Shown: piece by piece, positions 1 to 4,984 of the stretch
Layout: every line of letters begins with the position of its first letter
How positions within the stretch are numbered: position 1 is the stretch's first letter
Source: Candidatus Rokuibacteriota bacterium
GTDB taxonomy: Bacteria; Methylomirabilota; Methylomirabilia; Rokubacteriales; JACOUJ01
Assembly (NCBI GenBank): GCA_016177865.1
Contig: JACOUJ010000225.1
Span: forward strand, 1-5,139
DNA length: 5,139 nucleotides
Direction of reading: 5' to 3'
Position numbers and translations under genes: made by a program
The notes under the pieces: model-generated
What the model saw: the letters and a program-made list of their open reading frames with translations, nothing else
Told to the model about the DNA's origin: nothing
The model's database searches: none

Positions 1-1722
1 GCCTGGCCTACGGACGAGGCCCTCGAGCAGGACTCCCGGGCGCCGATCTTTCTCCACCTCGTCGCGGCGTACCAGGAGCCGGGTATCGCCACGACGCTCC
101 GCGGGCTCCTCGCCGCGCGGTACCCCCACGCGAAGGTCTGCTACGTCGTCGTCACCAAGGCGGCCGAGGACGAGGCGCCGCACCCGGCGATGGGCGAGAG
201 CACCGGGGCGCTCTGCCGCCGCCTCATCGCCGAGCTGCCGCCCTACGAGGCCAAGCGGCTCAGCCACCTCGTCATGCCGGGACCGGGCCGCAAGGCCGAG
301 CAGCTCAACTGGGCGCTCCGCCCCGAGGCCCTCGCGGCGGTGCTCAAGGATCACGCGCTCGACCCGAGCCGCGTGTTCGTCGCCGTCTCCGACGCCGACT
401 CGGTCCCCGGTCCCGACACGTACCGCTGGATCGCCGGCGAGGAGCTCGGCGGGCGGGGGGCGCTCGCCTATCAGGGGGTGACGCTCTCCCTCGGCAACTG
501 GGCGGCGCTCGACACGCGCGGGCGCATTTGCGCGATCCAGCAGTCCTCGATCTTCATCCGGGTCTCGATCGCCCGGCTCATCAACGAGGTCCGGCGCATT
601 CGGCTGATCGGGGCCGTCCTCCGGTCCCTGCCGGCCGCCCTCGCCCGCTGGGTCCGACCGGCCCTGGAGTTCTGCTTCCGCCGCTCCCAGATCTGCCTCG
701 GCCACAACCAGTTCGTGCGGCTCGATGTGCTGCAGGCCCTCGGCGGCTTCCCGACGCGCGGGGCCACCGAGGACTCCACGCTCGGCTACATGCTCGGCGC
801 CCGGGGCATCCTGATCCGCGCCATGCCCATGATCGAGCTGACCGACCTCCCCGAGACCAAGGCCAAGATCGTCCGCCAGAACGCGCGCTGGTACAAGGGC
901 GTGCTGGACGACGTGGCGCACCTCTGGGCCACGTGGCGGCGCGCGCCGAGCGCGTTCAACCTCGCCCAGCTCATCCGGCACGTGGTGAACAAGGTGGTGG
1001 AGTGGCCGGTGGCGGCCGCCGTCTATCCCACGATGGGATACCTCGGGTGGCATTTCGCCTACGCCTACCGCGCCGAGCACCCGCTCCTGTTCTTCGTGGC
1101 GGTGGCCGTCCCGACGGTCTCGCTCGGGCTCACCGTCTGGGTCGGCGGAATCGAGACGCAGCGCGCGGTGCGGGCGATGGAGCCCTACCTCCCGCGGCGG
1201 ATCGCGCTGGGGTGGACCACGTGGCGCGAGTGGCTCCGGCACACCCGGCTAACCCCTCAGCCGTTTTGTCCGTGTTCTCGTTGTGGCTGGCCCGGCGCAG
1301 GGTGCTCCGGAGCTCGGGGGCGGGATGGCGCGAGGGAAGAGACCCCGCAGACGGACGGTTCGCCTCGACTCAACGCAGCGCGAACTGCTCGAGCGCCAGC
1401 GCGATGCCTTCCGGGCGAAATTCGGCCGCGCCCCCGGCCCCGACGACCCCGTCTTCTTCGACCCAAAGGCCGACGAGCCCCGCCCGATCGAGGAGGAGTC
1501 GCTCGTCGCCACGGTCGCGGCCGCGATGAAGGCGGCCGGGATCGATGCCGCCAAGATCCACGCTTACCGCCGCACTGGCATGCTGGTGACCCGCGAGAAC
1601 CTCGATCAATGGACCGCCGAGGACCTCGCGGAGTGGCAGGCGGCTCTCGACGAGTACGGGACGCTTGCTGCTCGACGCAATTAGAGGACCACAGCGAGTT
1701 CTTCGCCAGGTCTCCTTCATGA
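1..1722 (+). CDS. Family 2 glycosyltransferase, 5'-partial, with an aberrant read-through C-terminus
   Basis: The frame is open from base 1, so the true start is outside the window; the ATG at 190 lies inside the catalytic domain. Counting codons from base 1, the nucleotide-binding start (IFLHLVAAYQEPG, about 16-28), the DxD motif (VSDADS, D131/D133), the TED motif (256-258) and the QxxRW-type motif (QNARW, 293-297) are all present in order. This is the layout of GT-A fold, membrane-associated GT2 enzymes, which transfer a sugar from a nucleotide-sugar to an acceptor, often for a polysaccharide. Two hydrophobic segments follow (about 337-353 and 362-383), probably membrane helices, so it likely works at the cytoplasmic membrane. 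Donor and acceptor cannot be told. Protein-like sequence ends near base 1250. From there to the stop at 1720-1722 the frame is arginine/proline-rich and lies antiphase over the clearly coding gene at 1325-1684. The enzyme has therefore probably lost its natural end by frameshift or rearrangement. A TAA in the +1 frame at 1250-1252 could be the original stop if one base was lost upstream. Confidence 0.82.
   Translation, partial: AWPTDEALEQDSRAPIFLHLVAAYQEPGIATTLRGLLAARYPHAKVCYVVVTKAAEDEAPHPAMGESTGALCRRLIAELPPYEAKRLSHLVMPGPGRKAEQLNWALRPEALAAVLKDHALDPSRVFVAVSDADSVPGPDTYRWIAGEELGGRGALAYQGVTLSLGNWAALDTRGRICAIQQSSIFIRVSIARLINEVRRIRLIGAVLRSLPAALARWVRPALEFCFRRSQICLGHNQFVRLDVLQALGGFPTRGATEDSTLGYMLGARGILIRAMPMIELTDLPETKAKIVRQNARWYKGVLDDVAHLWATWRRAPSAFNLAQLIRHVVNKVVEWPVAAAVYPTMGYLGWHFAYAYRAEHPLLFFVAVAVPTVSLGLTVWVGGIETQRAVRAMEPYLPRRIALGWTTWREWLRHTRLTPQPFCPCSRCGWPGAGCSGARGRDGAREETPQTDGSPRLNAARTARAPARCLPGEIRPRPRPRRPRLLRPKGRRAPPDRGGVARRHGRGRDEGGRDRCRQDPRLPPHWHAGDPREPRSMDRRGPRGVAGGSRRVRDACCSTQLEDHSEFFARSPS
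1325..1684 (+). CDS. Conserved-type hypothetical protein, 119 residues
   Basis: This gene has high G/C at third positions and protein-like composition, unlike the two other forward frames that overlap it. The ATG at 1325 is chosen because GGGGGCGGG lies just before it; a GTG at 1283 would add 14 unconvincing residues. The protein starts with a very basic stretch (ARGKRPRRR), followed by a charged helical segment (LERQRDAFRAKFGR). A distinctive turn-like motif follows (PGPDDPVFFDP, about residues 38-48), then a small globular part with helices ending in WTAEDLAEWQAALDEY. The motif pattern looks familiar from short proteins of unknown function in G+C-rich environmental bacteria, but I cannot attach a family name. 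No catalytic motif, signal peptide or membrane segment is visible. It begins inside the read-through tail of the glycosyltransferase frame and ends 34 bases before the next start. Function unknown. Confidence 0.75.
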   Translation: MARGKRPRRRTVRLDSTQRELLERQRDAFRAKFGRAPGPDDPVFFDPKADEPRPIEEESLVATVAAAMKAAGIDAAKIHAYRRTGMLVTRENLDQWTAEDLAEWQAALDEYGTLAARRN

Positions 1723-2273
1723 CAAGTGACAGTGCGCTCTCGCCCAACCCAACTCGAGAGACGAAAGCGGATCTTCGCCGTCGGTTTCCCAAGCTTCTTC
1801 TTGATGCGGCCTCGAATGCGGAGGCCAGGAGTGCTGCCCTGCGAGCAGCTCTCAAGATCGGGGTCAACGTACCAGCCGATCTCCTCGAACCGGGGAACGT
1901 GGCTGCCTCACTGCAGCCACGTGAGATCGCTCGCTCGCTGCGACGTCTCAGTACTTCGACGCTCACTGTCGACGTTTCTGGTGCCTTGGACGCGATCCGA
2001 GTGAGCGCCGCACCGCGACTATCGCGGGACTTTCGGCTCGCACGAGACTTGACAAGGACCGTCACCAAACAGCTTCTAGAGCAGAGGACGGCCGCAGGGT
2101 TCCTGAAGCTGCTTTATCCAGATCGAGCTCCGGACACGATTCGTCGGGAAGAATTAGGGCCAATCATCGAGATGGCCGTGGAGATGAGAAGGCGGGTCAC
2201 AGATCAGCTTGGCGTGATCTCACCAGCGGAGTTCAAGGAAGTTGCGTATACGTTCCGCGCCAAGGAGAGCTGA
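1719..2273 (+). CDS. Short protein resembling an internal segment of BrxL (BREX Lon-like protein); possibly a gene remnant
   Basis: The ATG at 1719 gives 184 residues; a weak CCAGG precedes it. The same frame is open back to a TTG at 1665, overlapping the previous gene. The last third (FLKLLYPD, then EMAVEMRRRVTDQLG, then EFKEVAYTFR) resembles, from memory, the segment of BrxL-type proteins that joins the AAA+ core to the C-terminal Lon-like domain (LLKLL-P, then A-E-RRRVKEQL, then EF-DV-FSY). BrxL acts in BREX phage defence. If the match is right, this ORF lacks both the ATPase core (no Walker A or B motif is visible) and the Lon-like protease domain, since it stops where that domain should begin. 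It would then be a decayed remnant or a free-standing adaptor-like domain. The first two-thirds are helical and leucine/arginine-rich without recognised motifs. Third-position G+C is clearly lower than in neighbouring genes, which suggests transfer. The coding call is firmer than the family assignment. Confidence 0.6.
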   Translation: MTSDSALSPNPTRETKADLRRRFPKLLLDAASNAEARSAALRAALKIGVNVPADLLEPGNVAASLQPREIARSLRRLSTSTLTVDVSGALDAIRVSAAPRLSRDFRLARDLTRTVTKQLLEQRTAAGFLKLLYPDRAPDTIRREELGPIIEMAVEMRRRVTDQLGVISPAEFKEVAYTFRAKES

Positions 2274-2348
2274 CCGCCCTGGTCACCGGGTTTGCTCGAG
2301 GGGCAGCGAAGCCGGAGTGGGGATCGCCACAAGAGGGGGAAGAAGGAC

Positions 2349-2585
2349 ATGAACTGGCAAGACCGCATCACGGTCGATCCGCGGGTGTGTCACGGGAAGG
2401 CCTGCATCCGGGGCACTCGCGTGATGGTATCGGTGGTGCTAGACAACCTCGCCGCCAACGTCCCCACCGAGGAGATCCTGCGGAGCTATCCGACGTTGCG
2501 CCCCGAGGACATCCAGGCGGCGATCGCGTATGCGGCCGACCTGGCGCGTGAGCGGGTCATCCCTCTCGTGCCCGGCGCGGCGTAG
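2349..2585 (+). CDS. DUF433-family antitoxin
   Basis: This 78-residue protein has the DUF433 signature almost throughout: ITVDPRVCHGKACIRGTRV (residues 7-25), followed by VLDNLAANVPTEEILRSYP and then LRPEDIQAAIAYA. The second half is expected to form a winged or helix-turn-helix DNA-binding fold. In known pairs such proteins sit directly upstream of a DUF5615 PIN-like toxin and are thought to neutralise it and repress the operon. The ATG at 2349 is preferred over upstream alternatives because the family similarity begins right after it and GAGGGGG lies about 10-12 bases before it. Its stop codon overlaps the start of the next gene by one base (TAGTG), indicating translational coupling. The 75 bases between the preceding ORF and this start probably hold the operon's promoter, but no clear -35/-10 pair stands out. 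Confidence 0.9.
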   Translation: MNWQDRITVDPRVCHGKACIRGTRVMVSVVLDNLAANVPTEEILRSYPTLRPEDIQAAIAYAADLARERVIPLVPGAA

Positions 2586-2959
2586 TGCCCGATCACCCGC
2601 TCGCTTTCAAGGTCGACGAGAATCTTCCCGAGGACGTGGCTGCGGTGCTCCGCGAGGCGGGCCACGAGGCGGCCACGGTGACAAGCCAGGGACTCGCGGG
2701 CGCCGAGGATGCCCAGCTCAGCGAGACCCTCAGACGGGAAGGACGCATCCTCGTTACGCTCGACGTCGAATTCGGTGACATCCGGACATATCCGCCGGAG
2801 GAGTATCCCGGAATTGTCGTCCTGAGAATGACGAAGCAGGACAAGCGGCATGTTTTGGCCGCGATCCGCCGCATCCTTCCCGTCCTGAGGACGGATCCGG
2901 TCGCCCGGAGGCTTTGGATCGTGGAGGAGCACGCGGTCCGGATTCGGGGCGAAGCCTGA
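2585..2959 (+). CDS. DUF5615-family PIN-like toxin (putative ribonuclease)
   Basis: This 124-residue protein starts at a GTG that shares its first base with the antitoxin's TAG stop. The N-terminus has the family's hallmark FKVDENLP (D11, E12, N13). GHEAATVTSQGLAGAEDAQL (D42) follows, then RILVTLDVEFGDI (D60, D65). These acidic residues correspond in position to the metal-binding site of PIN-like nuclease folds. A C-terminal helix-rich part (RHVLAAIRRILPVL) is followed by a beta-strand end (RRLWIVEEHAVRIRG). The length is typical for the family and nothing looks broken. With the DUF433 protein it forms a probable type II toxin-antitoxin module. RNA cleavage is inferred from the fold family; for this group target and activity are poorly established. 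Confidence 0.9.
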   Translation: MPDHPLAFKVDENLPEDVAAVLREAGHEAATVTSQGLAGAEDAQLSETLRREGRILVTLDVEFGDIRTYPPEEYPGIVVLRMTKQDKRHVLAAIRRILPVLRTDPVARRLWIVEEHAVRIRGEA

Positions 2960-2985
2960 GGGATCAGTCAATTCGTCTCTGCGAG

Positions 2986-3005
2986 TTGTCCGTGTTTTGT
3001 CCGTG
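2986..3005. repeat. Tandem TTGTCCGTG pair; related copy at 1266-1274
   Basis: TTGTCCGTG occurs twice with an 11-base period, at 2986-2994 and 2997-3005, and once more at 1266-1274. The 12-mer GTTTTGTCCGTG is shared exactly by 1263-1274 and 2994-3005. The copies bracket the block holding the 119-residue protein, the BrxL-like ORF and the toxin-antitoxin pair. One shared 12-mer in 5 kb could arise by chance; the tandem form and the positions are what make it noteworthy. Confidence 0.5.
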
Positions 3006-3102
3006 AACGCCCACCGACGAGCCCCAACTCGCCCCAACCCCACGCCACATAACTACCCGTCTCACAAGGAGTTTCGGCTCTCGTTCACCGCTATGAATCT
3101 GA

Positions 3103-3116
3103 TCATTCGCGAATGA
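3103..3116. promoter_or_regulatory. Perfect 14-bp palindrome, candidate operator
   Basis: TCATTCGCGAATGA is its own reverse complement over all 14 bases, with A+T-rich arms and a CGCG centre. It lies 132 bases before the start of the zinc-ribbon gene, in non-coding DNA. Such symmetry suits a dimeric regulator. The binding protein is unknown and no promoter elements could be placed around it with confidence. Confidence 0.35.
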
Positions 3117-3248
3117 GTCGGCGAGCACTTCACGGACAATCGCTCGAACCCGGAGAACCGGCCGAAGTCCGTCCAGCTTTGGACTTCACCCGGTGTCTGC
3201 CGAGGCTCCGGTCGGGTAAGCTTCGCCCGGGCATCGCAGGAGGTAGCC

Positions 3249-3401
3249 ATGGCGGAACCACCGAAGTGTCCGACCTCGCACTGCCCCGACAAGGGGAAAC
3301 CCATGCCGTCTGCTGACCCCCGTAGACACGACAAGGACCGCAAGATCACACGTTACAAATGCCCGACGTGCGGGCAGGAGATTACTCAGCGGACGGCCTA
3401 A
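3249..3401 (+). CDS. Small zinc-ribbon protein, 50 residues
   Basis: The gene is short but well supported: AGGAGGT at 3238-3244 is a near-ideal Shine-Dalgarno sequence four bases before the ATG. The product has two cysteine pairs, C7/C12 (CPTSHC) and C38/C41 (CPTCG), separated by a basic linker (DPRRHDKDRKITRYK). The second knuckle, YKCPTCGQEIT, is a textbook zinc ribbon; the first has unusual C-x4-C spacing, and the histidines at 11 and 27 could be alternative ligands. It ends in a TAA. Such mini-ribbons may bind nucleic acid or a partner protein, but neither can be told here. No neighbour is close on the same strand, so it appears monocistronic. Confidence 0.7.
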   Translation: MAEPPKCPTSHCPDKGKPMPSADPRRHDKDRKITRYKCPTCGQEITQRTA

Positions 3402-3471
3402 GCGTTCAAGCTGACCCGCTACCCATACGGCCTGTGATTTCCGAGAAGGTTTCCCCCAGCTGACGGGCTGA

Positions 3472-3514
3472 TTCTCAAAACCTTTCCCCCAGGGGTTCTC
3501 AAAACCTTTCCCCC
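3472..3514. repeat. Tandem 19-bp repeat TTCTCAAAACCTTTCCCCC, period 24
   Basis: Two exact copies lie at 3472-3490 and 3496-3514, separated by AGGGG. A degenerate related piece (GGTTTCCCCCAG, 3448-3459) precedes them. On the minus strand the unit reads GGGGGAAAGGTTTTGAGAA. The copies are far more A+T-containing than the flanks and identical, so recent duplication or selection as binding sites is plausible. There are too few units and too short a spacer for a CRISPR array. Confidence 0.75.
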
Positions 3515-3523
3515 GCCCCCCGG

Positions 3524-3544
3524 GGCCCGGCCCTGAGCCGGGCC
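3524..3544. terminator. GC-rich stem-loop between convergent genes, possible terminator
   Basis: GGCCCGGC (3524-3531) and GCCGGGCC (3537-3544) form a perfect 8-bp stem with a 5-base loop. Additional GGGG/CCCC pairing is possible outside after a shift. No T-tract follows on the plus strand, so it is not a canonical intrinsic terminator. Its position between two convergent gene ends (3401 and 3704) suits a bidirectional transcript end, though C/G runs of this kind also arise from composition. Confidence 0.35.
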
Positions 3545-3703
3545 GGCCCCGGCCGCCTGGAAGCCGCCGCCACCCGACCGGGGGGCATGTGACTGAGACA
3601 CGCGGTGCCCCTTGGGGCGGGCGGTTGTCCGGCGCTCCCATCCGGGGTCGCCAAGTGATCCTGAACGGGCGGTCAAGGAGCCCAACGTCCTGGACTTCTC
3701 GGT

Positions 3704-3991
3704 TTACCGCCTCCGCGGACCGGGTGCGTCAGGAGGCGGAACGACGGCCTCCCAGTCCTCGAAGGGGATCTCGGGGAGCCAGTCCCGCTCGCGATGCTCG
3801 GCGAGCCACCCGGCCAGGCTCCGGAAGACGCGCGGGTTCCGGGCCTTCTTCAGGTGGGCCGTCACCCAGAACCGGCGCTCGACACGATAGGGGCCGCACA
3901 CCGGACACTCGACCTCGAGCCAGCCGGGGCGGTCGGCCCACTCGCGCACCACGGCCGCACGCCAGCACAAACCGCAGTGCTCTTCCCACAT
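3704..3991 (-). CDS. Zinc-ribbon protein of unknown function, 95 residues
   Basis: Read on the minus strand, the ATG at 3991 begins MWEEHCGLCW. The protein has two CxxC knuckles, C6/C9 (CGLC) and C29/C32 (CPVCGPY), 19 residues apart, with a hydrophobic strand (GWLEVE) before the second, as in treble-clef or rubredoxin-like ribbons. A tryptophan- and arginine-rich helical part follows (FWVTAHLKKARNPRVFRSLAGWLAEHRERDW), then an acidic FEDWEAVVPPP and a basic tail. The frame continues upstream to a GTG at 4121-4123, but that extension is low in family-like character, and GGTGGT lies just before the ATG, so the shorter form is preferred. Similar C-x-x-C ... CP-CG-Y N-termini occur on sensor or nucleic-acid-binding proteins, but I recognise no named family. 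It stands alone and converges on the 50-residue zinc-ribbon gene. Confidence 0.68.
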   Translation of the reverse strand: MWEEHCGLCWRAAVVREWADRPGWLEVECPVCGPYRVERRFWVTAHLKKARNPRVFRSLAGWLAEHRERDWLPEIPFEDWEAVVPPPDAPGPRRR

Positions 3992-4359
3992 CGACCACCA
4001 CGGTACCGAACTCCGCGACCGGGGGCAAGTCGGCGGGCGTCCGAAGTGCCGCGCCTGTTCCGGGACCACCGACTTGCAGGAGGCGGGGAACACGCATCGG
4101 CCCAACCGGTTCGCGTGACCCACCCTGCCTCCGACCGGCAGTGGGGCCGTCCAAGCTCGCGTCCGCCCCGGCTCTTCGTGGTAGCGACTCGATCACGATC
4201 CGCCAAGGCGCTGACTTCGGGCTCAGACGTGCGCACTGAGCCTCGCCACAGGATGATGCGAGTGCCGATGAGGTTTCTAACCGGGACACGGGTTTGGGTG
4301 TCCACCGAGGTCCAGCGGCGCCGCGCGCAAAGAGAGTCCGCAAGACAGGCTGGACGAAC
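3992..4359. other. Non-coding stretch upstream of the origin
   Basis: No gene can be supported on either strand: the open frames here give low-complexity arginine/proline/serine-rich translations without motifs. It should contain the promoter of the minus-strand zinc-ribbon gene. A short stem GGACAC/GTGTCC (4284-4289 and 4298-4303) is present but weak. The stretch leads directly into the first DnaA-box cluster. Confidence 0.5.
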
Positions 4360-4386
4360 TTATCCACTTATCCACCGATATCCACG
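4360..4386 (+). promoter_or_regulatory. DnaA-box cluster 1: two direct boxes plus a degenerate third
   Basis: TTATCCACT (4360-4368) and TTATCCACC (4368-4376) are each one base from the consensus TTATCCACA, lie in the same orientation and share one base. A third, weaker copy, ATATCCACG (4378-4386), has two mismatches. Head-to-tail packing at 8-10 base steps would favour cooperative DnaA binding, as in the filament-forming part of origins. Confidence 0.75.
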
Positions 4387-4450
4387 GCGTGCGATCCGCA
4401 GGTCCCATGGCGCCTTCAAGACATGCGCCGGCCACGAAACCGCCACAGAT

Positions 4451-4510
4451 CGAGATCCCTGAAAGGAGCGTTGAGCGAACACCGATAAATGTAGGCGCTC
4501 AACGATCTCG
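4451..4510. repeat. Interrupted inverted repeat inside the origin region
   Basis: CGTTGAGCG (4469-4477) and CGCTCAACG (4496-4504) are perfect 9-bp inverted arms around an 18-base A+T-containing centre. A second pair, CGAGAT (4451-4456) and ATCTCG (4505-4510), extends the symmetry after a 12-base bulge on the left. It lies in non-coding DNA between the first DnaA-box cluster and the small gene, so it may be a protein-binding site, a cruciform or an RNA hairpin. Confidence 0.6.
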
Positions 4511-4579
4511 GCGTCGCCTGGCCGCATCTCGACTGATGAAACAAATGCTTGACAGGAACCGCGACACCGAACATTCATA

Positions 4580-4596
4580 GACGGCGTTGACGGCGT
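4580..4596. repeat. Short tandem repeat GACGGCGT
   Basis: GACGGCGT occurs at 4580-4587 and again at 4589-4596, nine bases apart, in the leader of the 79-residue gene. Two copies only; it may be a regulatory half-site pair or chance. Confidence 0.3.
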
Positions 4597-4626
4597 CTTC
4601 TCTTGATTCATCGAGGGAGGGAATCG

Positions 4627-4866
4627 ATGGACGTCCCGCGGAAGCCCTTAGCCAAGTCCGAGGGTCGGAAACAACTCCGAAGCGGCGTCGTGATCCAGTG
4701 GCGCGGGACGCCTCACCTCGACGACTGGGTCGCCTTCATCGTGAACGGCGGCCGGTCCAAGCGCTTGATCCTGGCCGATCACACGTCCGAACGCCGGGTC
4801 AAAGTGCTGCTCCGCCGGCTCGAGGGACTCCCCAGGCGCGAGATCAAGCGGCTCGCGAAGAGCTGA
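4627..4866 (+). CDS. Small basic protein of unknown function located in the origin region
   Basis: The ATG at 4627 follows GGGAGGG (4615-4621) at suitable distance; an in-frame ATT at 4603 would add eight residues of no merit. The 79-residue product has a basic N-terminus (RKPLAKSEGRKQLR), a compact beta-like core (GVVIQWRGTPHLDDWVAFIVNGGRSKRLILAD) and a basic helical end (SERRVKVLLRRLEGLPRREIKRLAK). Lysine and arginine far outnumber acidic residues, so nucleic-acid binding is a fair inference, but no known fold is recognised. Third positions are G/C-rich, which supports real coding. It lies between two DnaA-box clusters and 118 bases before dnaA on the same strand. It could be an origin-associated protein or an unrelated small gene. 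Confidence 0.65.
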   Translation: MDVPRKPLAKSEGRKQLRSGVVIQWRGTPHLDDWVAFIVNGGRSKRLILADHTSERRVKVLLRRLEGLPRREIKRLAKS

Positions 4867-4942
4867 CGCGCCGGATCGCGCTGGCCTCCGTCACCAAGCC
4901 AGCAAACCGGATTCTCGTTTGGCGCGATCGTACCCCGCCGGG

Positions 4943-4962
4943 TTATCCACAGCGGTGGATAA
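4943..4962. promoter_or_regulatory. DnaA-box cluster 2: inverted pair just upstream of dnaA
   Basis: TTATCCACA (4943-4951) matches the DnaA-box consensus exactly. GGTGGATAA (4954-4962) is a box in the opposite orientation with one mismatch (TTATCCACC when read on the minus strand). Only two bases separate them. They end 22 bases before the dnaA start, so besides a role in replication they would be well placed for DnaA to repress its own gene. Confidence 0.85.
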
Positions 4963-4984
4963 GTGGTGCGAAACAGGAGCCAGT

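Larger units (their letters stand above)
2960..3248. other. Intergenic stretch with short direct repeats and a palindrome
   Basis: No convincing gene lies in these 289 bases. An ORF read from 3113 crosses into the zinc-ribbon gene in another frame and has no family-like motifs. The stretch holds a tandem pair of TTGTCCGTG (2986-2994 and 2997-3005), a C/A-rich segment around 3010-3060, and a perfect palindrome at 3103-3116. The promoter for the gene at 3249 should lie here, but no convincing -35/-10 pair is visible. Confidence 0.55.
3402..3703. other. Convergent intergenic region with repeats and a GC hairpin
   Basis: This stretch of about 300 bases lies between the ends of two convergent small genes. 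It contains a tandem 19-bp repeat (3472-3514), a related TTTCCCCCAG at 3450-3459, and a strong GC stem-loop (3524-3544). Long open frames cross it on both strands but show low-complexity, arginine/glycine/proline-rich products expected from G+C-rich non-coding DNA. I see no gene in it. Confidence 0.55.
4360..4984. other. oriC: Probable chromosomal replication origin (oriC)
   Basis: This is the DNA immediately upstream of dnaA, with DnaA-box clusters at both ends (4360-4386 and 4943-4962), a large interrupted inverted repeat (4451-4510), and the most A+T-rich stretch of the neighbourhood (about 4531-4580, roughly half A+T against about a third around it), a candidate unwinding element. A small basic protein gene (4627-4866) lies between the two clusters. 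Origins next to dnaA are the rule in bacteria, so the assignment is strong, although the exact unwinding site and minimal origin cannot be fixed by eye. Confidence 0.75.

Noticed and set aside
528..1529. Long forward open frame over the glycosyltransferase
   Set aside because: Its product is almost all arginine, proline and alanine, the usual off-frame reading of G+C-rich coding DNA; the other frame carries the GT2 motifs.
1370..2068. Minus-strand open frame of 232 codons
   Set aside because: It lies opposite two better-supported forward genes and has a serine/arginine-rich, motif-free product.
3113..3316. Forward ORF starting after the palindrome
   Set aside because: No ribosome site and no motifs; it overlaps the well-supported zinc-ribbon gene in another frame.
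3448..3514. CRISPR-like array
   Set aside because: Only two exact units with a 5-base spacer, and no cas genes.
3186..3641. Minus-strand frame containing repeated GKGFEN
   Set aside because: The repeated peptide is only the translation of the DNA tandem repeat; the rest is glycine/arginine low complexity.
3589..4239. Forward open frame of 216 codons across the minus-strand zinc-ribbon gene
   Set aside because: Low-complexity arginine/proline/serine product with no motifs; the minus strand carries CxxC pairs and better codon use.
4549..4580. TTGACA at 4549-4554 as a sigma-70 -35 for the 79-residue gene
   Set aside because: No acceptable -10 hexamer at 16-18 bases downstream; the best candidates match at three positions only.
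4903..4921. CAAAC/GTTTG stem after the 79-residue gene as a terminator
   Set aside because: The arms are only five bases long and no T-tract follows.
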